A stretch of DNA of 64,000 nucleotides from CAYZJV01 sp964482325 (lineage in GTDB: Bacteria; Spirochaetota; Spirochaetia; Sphaerochaetales; Sphaerochaetaceae): contig CAYZXD010000007.1 in the NCBI GenBank assembly GCA_964482325.1, forward strand, positions 25,196 through 89,195, read 5' to 3'. Shown piece by piece: positions 59,093-64,000 of this stretch. Each line of letters opens with the position of its first letter. Positions within the stretch are counted from its first letter, which is position 1. The notes beneath the pieces are model-generated. The model was not told the origin of the DNA. It made no database searches and worked only from the letters and a program-made list of their open reading frames with translations. The position numbers were made by a program, and so were the translations under genes.

Positions 59093-59970
59093 TAGCTAAA
59101 TTTGATTATCATGCACCTGCTACTCTTAATGAAGCATGTGTACTCAAGCAAGAGTTGGGTAAATCGGCAATTGTTGTTGCAGGTGGTTCTGATGTGTATG
59201 CAAAACTGCACAGTGGGGATCATGTCTATGATCATGTGATTGATATTAAAAAGATTCCTGAAATGCATGGAATTATCTGGGATGAAAAAGCCGGACTTTC
59301 TCTGGGTGCTGCAGTAACCCACCATGAAATTGAACGGAACGAGGTGATCAACGAACGATATCAGGTGCTGGTTCAGGGTGTAAGAACCATTGGGTCCTTA
59401 CAGGTGAGAAATCGCGGAACTATCGGTGGAAACATCTGTACCGCAGCACCATCAGCGGATGCTGTGGGACCACTGTTGGTACTCGAGGCAACTTGTGTAG
59501 TACATGGCGTAAATGGAGAAAGAACTGTTCCCCTGGCTGAGTTCTTTGCCGGTCCGAAAAAGACCGTACTTGCCCAGGATGAAATCCTAGTTCGGGTAAT
59601 TCTACCTCCACCACCTAAAAAGTATGGCGGGGCTTATTTCAAATACGGTCGTCGAAATGCCATGGAGATTGCTTTGCTCGGTGTTACCGTCTACCTTGAA
59701 GTGGATACAGATGGAAAGACCTGTACAGAAATGCGTATTGCGCTGGGAACGAGTGCTCCGACACCCATTCGGGCACCAAAAACTGAAGCGTATTATATTG
59801 GAAAGGATTTGAGTGATCGTGCAGCGGTAGAGGGTGGTAGTGCTCTCATTCTTGAAGACGCATCTCCCCGTCATAGCTGGAGAGCTGATGGGCAGTTCCG
59901 TAAGGATCTCCTCCGTCTTCTCGTACCCCGAACTGTACGGACAGCTTACGGAACATTGAATCAGGAGTGA
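59089..59970 (+). CDS. Molybdenum hydroxylase FAD subunit (set 3)
   Basis: FAD-binding subunit of 293 residues (MIAKFDYHAPATLNEA). AGGSDVYAKL and RGTIGGNICTAAPSADAVGPLL bind FAD; KYGRRNAMEIALLGV and SPRHSWRADGQFRKDLLRLL are conserved C-terminal segments. Start chosen at the ATG overlapping the large-subunit stop; the frame is open further upstream but lies inside that gene. Confidence 0.9.
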   Translation: MIAKFDYHAPATLNEACVLKQELGKSAIVVAGGSDVYAKLHSGDHVYDHVIDIKKIPEMHGIIWDEKAGLSLGAAVTHHEIERNEVINERYQVLVQGVRTIGSLQVRNRGTIGGNICTAAPSADAVGPLLVLEATCVVHGVNGERTVPLAEFFAGPKKTVLAQDEILVRVILPPPPKKYGGAYFKYGRRNAMEIALLGVTVYLEVDTDGKTCTEMRIALGTSAPTPIRAPKTEAYYIGKDLSDRAAVEGGSALILEDASPRHSWRADGQFRKDLLRLLVPRTVRTAYGTLNQE

Positions 59971-59974
59971 TGGC

Positions 59975-60451
59975 ATGTATAAAAAAGAAATAACTTTAAC
60001 GGTTAATAATGAATTATATACCCGGGAAGTGGCCGTAAACCGGACACTGCTTGAGTTCCTCCGGGAAGATCTTGGTCTTACCGGTGCGAAAGAAGGGTGT
60101 AACGAAGGTGAATGCGGTGCATGCACGGTACTTGTTGATGGTAAACCGGTCAACTCCTGCCTCATGCTCGCTGTTGAAGCCGAAGGGAGTACGATCCTAA
60201 CTATTGAGGGACTTGCCGATGGTGAAAAGCTGCACCCATTGCAGCAGGCATTCATTGATGAGGGTGCTGTACAGTGTGGATTCTGTACTCCAGGCATGAT
60301 CATGACCGCAAAAGCGGTTATTGATGAATACGGTAATCCGACGGAACCTGAGATCAGGAAGCTGATGGAGGGCAATCTCTGTCGATGTACCGGCTATACC
60401 CGCATCGTGAAAACCGTGAAAAAAACTGCCGAAGAATTGGCTGCAAAATAA
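59975..60451 (+). CDS. Molybdenum hydroxylase [2Fe-2S] subunit (set 3)
   Basis: Electron-transfer subunit of 158 residues: cluster ligands Cys42, Cys47, Cys50, Cys62 and Cys101, Cys104, Cys136, Cys138. CAGGAGTGATGGC precedes the ATG 4 bases after the FAD-subunit stop. Last gene of the operon, followed by a strong terminator. Confidence 0.92.
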   Translation: MYKKEITLTVNNELYTREVAVNRTLLEFLREDLGLTGAKEGCNEGECGACTVLVDGKPVNSCLMLAVEAEGSTILTIEGLADGEKLHPLQQAFIDEGAVQCGFCTPGMIMTAKAVIDEYGNPTEPEIRKLMEGNLCRCTGYTRIVKTVKKTAEELAAK

Positions 60452-60461
60452 TCACCAATCG

Positions 60462-60497
60462 GGCTACCGGGTTCCTCATCCGGTAGCCAATTTTTTT
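60462..60497 (+). terminator. Strong intrinsic terminator after Mo-hydroxylase set 3
   Basis: GGCTACCGG and CCGGTAGCC, a perfect 9-bp stem with a 9-base loop, followed by AATTTTTTTATT. Confidence 0.92.
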
Positions 60498-60498
60498 A

Positions 60499-60541
60499 TT
60501 GACAGAGCTTCATGTCAGTGATAGACTATCGATAATCGATA
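60499..60541 (+). promoter_or_regulatory. Promoter and perfect operator of the dikinase ATP-binding half
   Basis: TTGACA (60499-60504), 17 bases, TAGACT (60522-60527), then TATCGATAATCGATA (60527-60541), a perfect palindrome touching the -10. Confidence 0.75.
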
Positions 60542-60643
60542 ATTGATGTAATAAGTAGTGGCGCTTAGTACATACTGTCGACGGTTCTCAATTGTACTGG
60601 TTATCTGATGAGACCAGTGTGGATGAAATCGGGGAGGGCCCTT

Positions 60644-61618
60644 ATGGGATATGTAAAAAAGATCGCTGATTTACGAAAAGATGAAGCGACCATTACCGGT
60701 GGAAAAGCCGCAAACCTCGGAGAACTGACCATGAACGGGTTTCGCGTTCCCCAGGGATTCAATGTCACCGGCCCTGCGTTGGATTACTTAATGGAAACCA
60801 ATAACCTGATGCCGCAGATCATGGAAATTATCGGCACCATGGATTTTGCTAATTACCAGGACATTGAAGCGAAATCAGAAACTATTCGCAATATGATTAT
60901 TGATGCTCCTATTCCTCAGGATTTGCTTGACGAAATCAAGGATAACATACAGGAATTGAAAAATGATCAGGGCGAGGACCCGTTTGTGGCTGTCCGTTCT
61001 TCCGTCTCGGTGAAAGACAGTGATATCACCAGCTTTCCCGGTATGATGGACACGTATCATTTCATTAAGGGTGAAGAGCAAATCATCGCATATATCCGTA
61101 ACTGCTGGGCTTCGCTGTATACTGCTCGAGGTATCTATCGGAGGGACCAGCAGCATATTCCCCAGGATAAAGGCGTAATTGCCCCCCTAGTGCAGCGAAT
61201 GGTTAATTCGGATGTTGCCGGTGTGTTATTCACCGCTAATCCGATCACGAGTAATCGCAAAGATATTGTGATTGAAGCAAACTGGGGTTTGGGAGAATCG
61301 TTGGTCTCTGGTGAAGCAATCGTCGACTATTTTGTTGTCAGCAGAACTGAACCGATGCAGATTACGACAAAAAAGGTGATGAATAAAAATATTATGGTCA
61401 CCATTGATAAGGATAAGGGAATTGGTCGGAAAAAATATGATCTGACCGGTAACCTGATTACTGACTGCACACTTACAGATGAGCAGTTGTATGAGCTTGC
61501 TGAGATCGGATTGAAAGTTGAAGCTGTCTTCGGAGTTCCCCAGGATGTGGAGTGGGCCTACGAAGATGGAATTCTCTATCTGCTGCAGGCACGAAAGATC
61601 AAGTCATTGAAGGGGTAA
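60644..61618 (+). CDS. PEP-synthase-like ATP-binding half of a split dikinase
   Basis: Protein of 324 residues equal to the N-terminal PPDK/PEP-synthase ATP-binding domain and nothing else. GGKAANLGEL (19-28), RSSVSVKDSDITSFPGMMDTY, GVLFTANPIT and IEANWGLGESLVSGEAIVDYF are the domain's motifs, and it ends at LLQARKIKSLKG, exactly where fused enzymes continue into the linker and phosphohistidine domain. It needs a partner; the phosphohistidine protein at 36763-38445 fits and shares the same operator. The design matches the 40-kDa subunit of phenylphosphate synthase. ATG at 60644 follows GGGGAGGGCCCTT; an ATG at 60608 would add 12 residues. Confidence 0.88.
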   Translation: MGYVKKIADLRKDEATITGGKAANLGELTMNGFRVPQGFNVTGPALDYLMETNNLMPQIMEIIGTMDFANYQDIEAKSETIRNMIIDAPIPQDLLDEIKDNIQELKNDQGEDPFVAVRSSVSVKDSDITSFPGMMDTYHFIKGEEQIIAYIRNCWASLYTARGIYRRDQQHIPQDKGVIAPLVQRMVNSDVAGVLFTANPITSNRKDIVIEANWGLGESLVSGEAIVDYFVVSRTEPMQITTKKVMNKNIMVTIDKDKGIGRKKYDLTGNLITDCTLTDEQLYELAEIGLKVEAVFGVPQDVEWAYEDGILYLLQARKIKSLKG

Positions 61619-61620
61619 CA

Positions 61621-61656
61621 CAGTACGTGCAGGAGGGTGATATCCTGCCTGTACTG
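61621..61656 (+). terminator. Imperfect hairpin after dikinase ATP-binding half
   Basis: CAGTAC-gt-GCAGG pairs with CCTGC-ct-GTACTG around a 10-base loop (2 internal mismatches); no T-tract. Confidence 0.5.
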
Positions 61657-61692
61657 AAAGCTTTTCATGCACACATATTATTTGATGACTGA

Positions 61693-61743
61693 GAGACAAG
61701 CAACAGATGTGGTCCACTCCAGCCATATGCTGTTGCTTGTCTC
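61693..61743 (+). promoter_or_regulatory. Long stem-loop just upstream of transketolase gene
   Basis: GAGACAAGCAACAG (61693-61706) and CTGTTGCTTGTCTC (61730-61743) are perfect 14-bp arms. The stem can continue as ATGTGG/CCATAT after a one-base bulge, leaving a loop of about 10 bases. It ends 8 bases before the ribosome site AAAGGAGGG and has no T-tract. Confidence 0.65.
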
Positions 61744-61764
61744 AACTATGAAAGGAGGGCTCAG

Positions 61765-63822
61765 ATGGTCATGAGCAATACAACGAACCAGGTCACCGAC
61801 CGTGCCGGGTTGATTAAATTATTGGAACTCAAGGATTCAGATATCCGATTGTCAATACTGCACCAGGGAATGGACGCAGTCGATAAGGGAGTGCATATCG
61901 GTGGTGCATTCTCTGCTGTTGTGCCGATGGTTTCCCTCTATTATGCGGGGTATATGGACTATGATGTGCAGGATCCTACGAGAGCCGATCAGGATATGAT
62001 GGTCCTCAGTAAGGGACATGCTGTCGCTGCTATGGCTTCAGTGTATGCTGATGTCGGTTATTTTCCGCCTGAAGTACTGAAAAATTCCCGAAGTCGGGAG
62101 AGTATCCTCAATGGGCATCCCGGACCGATTCTTCCCGGTATTGCCGTAGCCACTGGTCCCCTTGGTCAGGGTGTTGCGGTTGCACAGGGTTTTGCTCTTC
62201 ATGCAAAACAGCACGGAGGAAACCGTGTCTATGCGATCACCGGAGATGGTGAGTTGCAGGAAGGGATTGTCTGGGAAGCTTTCATGTTCGCTCCACAGAA
62301 GCGTTTGGACAATCTGTGTGTCATCATTGATAAGAACCACGGGCAGCTGGATGATCATTCCAAGCTCCATTACAGTATGGAGAATCTGGATAAGCAGCTT
62401 GATGCTTTCGGCTGGAATGTGGTTACTGTTGATGGGACTCGTTATGATCAACTCCTTGAAGCACTGGACTGTTTTGCGTTCGGAACACCGAATGGCAAAC
62501 CCACTGCAATCATCTGTGAAACCTATAAGGGGTTCGGTGCTTTCTCCAGCGGTCTGGACAAGCATAAAGTAACTATGGATCCGAAGGTCTACCAGCAGGA
62601 AGTTGCCCTTCAGCAGCAGCGTCGCGATTATCGTGCTCAGGCCTATCTGAAATATTCAGCATCAATAACTGCAGATGCAAAATCTGCTCTTGAAGATCTA
62701 CGCAAGAAGATGTACCTCGCTCTTGATGAAAAGGAAGACTGTCGGGCTGCGGTACGTACCGGTAAAGTTCCTACCCGTAACAAGTGCATATCTGTTGAGG
62801 AATCTCTTCCTAAATTTGAGCTTACCGATACTGTTATGGCAAATGATGTCATCACCCGATGCATGAAACTCTATGCCCGAGATAGTCGTGTATATTCGGT
62901 AGACAGTGATCTTGGATCCACCAGTGGGCTCCAGGGCGGTGTCGGGTATGTTGATCAGAATCGTGCGATTAATGTGGGTATTGCCGAAGCTAATATGATG
63001 TGTATCGGTGAAGCGGTTGCAGCAGCTGGGGGTAATGCTTGGGTAAGTACGTTCTGTCCGTTCTTCAACTGGCAGGTAATGAGGCGTGTAGCAGTCAGTC
63101 AGCAGGAACGATCTGAAGCCATGGAAGATCCCAATAATTGGCTCTCAGATGGTCATGGACTTGATCTCACCTTTGTAGCGACAGCTGCAAACCTTGATAC
63201 ACAGGTCAACGGAGCGACCCACATGGGTAATGATGATAATCTGCTGTTCTCTTCCATTCCTGGTTTGAAGATCATTGATGTATCATGTCCCAATCAGCTC
63301 GTCTCGATCATACGTTGGATCATGGAAGGAAATAAGGGAATGGTATATCTGCGGATTATGCGTTCAGCAAGCAAGGTCCTCTATGCCGATACCGGTGAAT
63401 TTGCGTATGGCAAGGCTTATCAGCTGGCAGGAGGTGCCGATGCAAAAGTGGCGATCATCTCCAGCGGAAGAGGGAGTCATGAAGCACTTGCAGCTGCACG
63501 GCAGTTGGAAGAAGCGGGTGTTGCTGCAGCGATGTATGATATGCCTTCTTTCGACCCAGAGACCGTTGAGCAGTTATTGACTCAAACCAAAATGCCGATT
63601 GTTTTTGCTGAACAGAATAATGGTTATTTATGGAACGCCACAGCGAAAATGATCTTAGACCGACAGCTTTCGGTAGATACCAGCCGTCTGGTACCGGTCA
63701 ACATGAACCGGGATGATGGTTCATACCGATTCATCCACTCAGCAACCTATAAAGAATTGACTCAGCATGCCAAACTCGATGCAGCATCACTTGCTGCAAA
63801 GATGCAGGCATTGGTAAAATAG
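61765..63822 (+). CDS. Transketolase-family enzyme, single chain
   Basis: Thiamine-diphosphate enzyme of 685 residues with both halves in one chain. TDP-binding GDGELQEG with the following IIDKNHG, an SKGHAVAAMAS His motif, GHPGPILPGIAVATGPLGQG, the pyrimidine-domain catalytic Glu in NVGIAEANM and a C-terminal domain are present. The second half (THMGNDDNLL, LRIMRSA) differs from housekeeping transketolases, so a specialised donor or acceptor is likely. AAAGGAGGGCTCAG precedes the ATG. It follows the dikinase ATP-binding half, suggesting the phosphorylated product is a keto-sugar-like compound. Confidence 0.87.
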   Translation: MVMSNTTNQVTDRAGLIKLLELKDSDIRLSILHQGMDAVDKGVHIGGAFSAVVPMVSLYYAGYMDYDVQDPTRADQDMMVLSKGHAVAAMASVYADVGYFPPEVLKNSRSRESILNGHPGPILPGIAVATGPLGQGVAVAQGFALHAKQHGGNRVYAITGDGELQEGIVWEAFMFAPQKRLDNLCVIIDKNHGQLDDHSKLHYSMENLDKQLDAFGWNVVTVDGTRYDQLLEALDCFAFGTPNGKPTAIICETYKGFGAFSSGLDKHKVTMDPKVYQQEVALQQQRRDYRAQAYLKYSASITADAKSALEDLRKKMYLALDEKEDCRAAVRTGKVPTRNKCISVEESLPKFELTDTVMANDVITRCMKLYARDSRVYSVDSDLGSTSGLQGGVGYVDQNRAINVGIAEANMMCIGEAVAAAGGNAWVSTFCPFFNWQVMRRVAVSQQERSEAMEDPNNWLSDGHGLDLTFVATAANLDTQVNGATHMGNDDNLLFSSIPGLKIIDVSCPNQLVSIIRWIMEGNKGMVYLRIMRSASKVLYADTGEFAYGKAYQLAGGADAKVAIISSGRGSHEALAAARQLEEAGVAAAMYDMPSFDPETVEQLLTQTKMPIVFAEQNNGYLWNATAKMILDRQLSVDTSRLVPVNMNRDDGSYRFIHSATYKELTQHAKLDAASLAAKMQALVK

Positions 63823-63841
63823 CCTTTTATCATGATACTAC

Positions 63842-63874
63842 GAGGCCAGAATTACATGCAGTAATTCTGGCCTC
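63842..63874 (+). terminator. Strong hairpin after transketolase gene
   Basis: GAGGCCAGAATTAC and GTAATTCTGGCCTC, a perfect 14-bp stem with a 5-base loop, followed by ATGTTTCAT. A second small hairpin CACCTAA/TTAGGTG lies at 63967-63986; no gene is seen from 63823 to the window end. Confidence 0.8.
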
Positions 63875-64000
63875 ATGTTTCATCCCTTGGTTATGTAATC
63901 GCAGACAATGTATGGTGATGCTTTCTTTACACCCAGGTACCACTGATGAATCCTGCTTTCCCGAAACACCTAACGAGAATTAGGTGCTGAATCCGATATA

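Noticed and set aside
47672..60451. Carbon monoxide dehydrogenase (CoxLMS) identity for Mo-hydroxylase sets 2 and 3
   Set aside because: Subunit layout is similar, but the large subunits lack the AYRCSFR loop with the active-site Cys and carry RGFG instead.
1..64000. tRNA or rRNA genes, CRISPR arrays, insertion sequences, prophage
   Set aside because: I found no TPsiC-type arms with a cloverleaf, no repeated spacers, no transposase or integrase frame and no phage gene on either strand.

Overview
The window reads as a chromosomal segment of a diderm, anaerobe-like bacterium, most likely a spirochaete (Spirochaetota). This is an inference. It rests on several signal-peptide proteins that look like outer-membrane beta-barrels, on an ABC binding protein whose mature end (AQGQEEG) is typical of spirochaete solute-binding proteins, on a NifS/NifU pair instead of the long Isc operon, and on a uridine-kinase-like enzyme fused to threonyl-tRNA-synthetase-type N-terminal domains. 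I saw no tRNA, rRNA, CRISPR array, insertion sequence or prophage. Genes are tightly packed, with many 1-4 base stop/start overlaps.

0-35 kb is mostly housekeeping and small accessory operons: cinA (cut by the window edge), rho, rpmE; a galactokinase-like pseudo-enzyme with surE and a Cys-rich protein; nifS-nifU; a minus-strand set with two degenerate iron-alcohol-dehydrogenase paralogues, divergent from an aldehyde:ferredoxin oxidoreductase homologue and an outer-membrane protein; a YfcE-type phosphodiesterase, a lipase-like hydrolase and YihY; a zinc-uptake operon znuA-znuC-znuB plus its own Fur/Zur-family regulator, with a 7-1-7 palindrome over the promoter; a P-type cation ATPase; an ArsR regulator that appears to start at ATT, next to a CoA-disulfide-reductase-like flavoprotein; and an xdhA-xdhB-xdhC operon close to the E. 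coli set.

35-64 kb is an accessory catabolic island. It holds a branched-chain-amino-acid-type ABC importer, an MFS transporter, a GntR/FCD regulator, two further three-subunit molybdenum hydroxylases, an SDR, a cupin, an SMP-30 lactonase, a zinc alcohol dehydrogenase, a TIM-barrel isomerase, a metallo-beta-lactamase-fold hydrolase, a phosphodiesterase, an HPr-kinase-like P-loop protein, a transketolase, and a PEP-synthase-type dikinase split into two genes 22 kb apart. A single palindrome, TATCGATwATCGATA (7-1-7), lies at the promoters of at least seven transcription units in this island, including both dikinase halves. I infer one regulon, probably under the GntR protein encoded inside it.

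The dikinase split (an ATP-binding half ending at the usual domain boundary, and a separate middle plus phosphohistidine half) resembles the architecture of phenylphosphate synthase. I infer that the island imports an unknown small organic compound, oxidises it with molybdenum enzymes and dehydrogenases, phosphorylates an intermediate with the split dikinase and sends the product to a transketolase. The substrate cannot be read from sequence alone.
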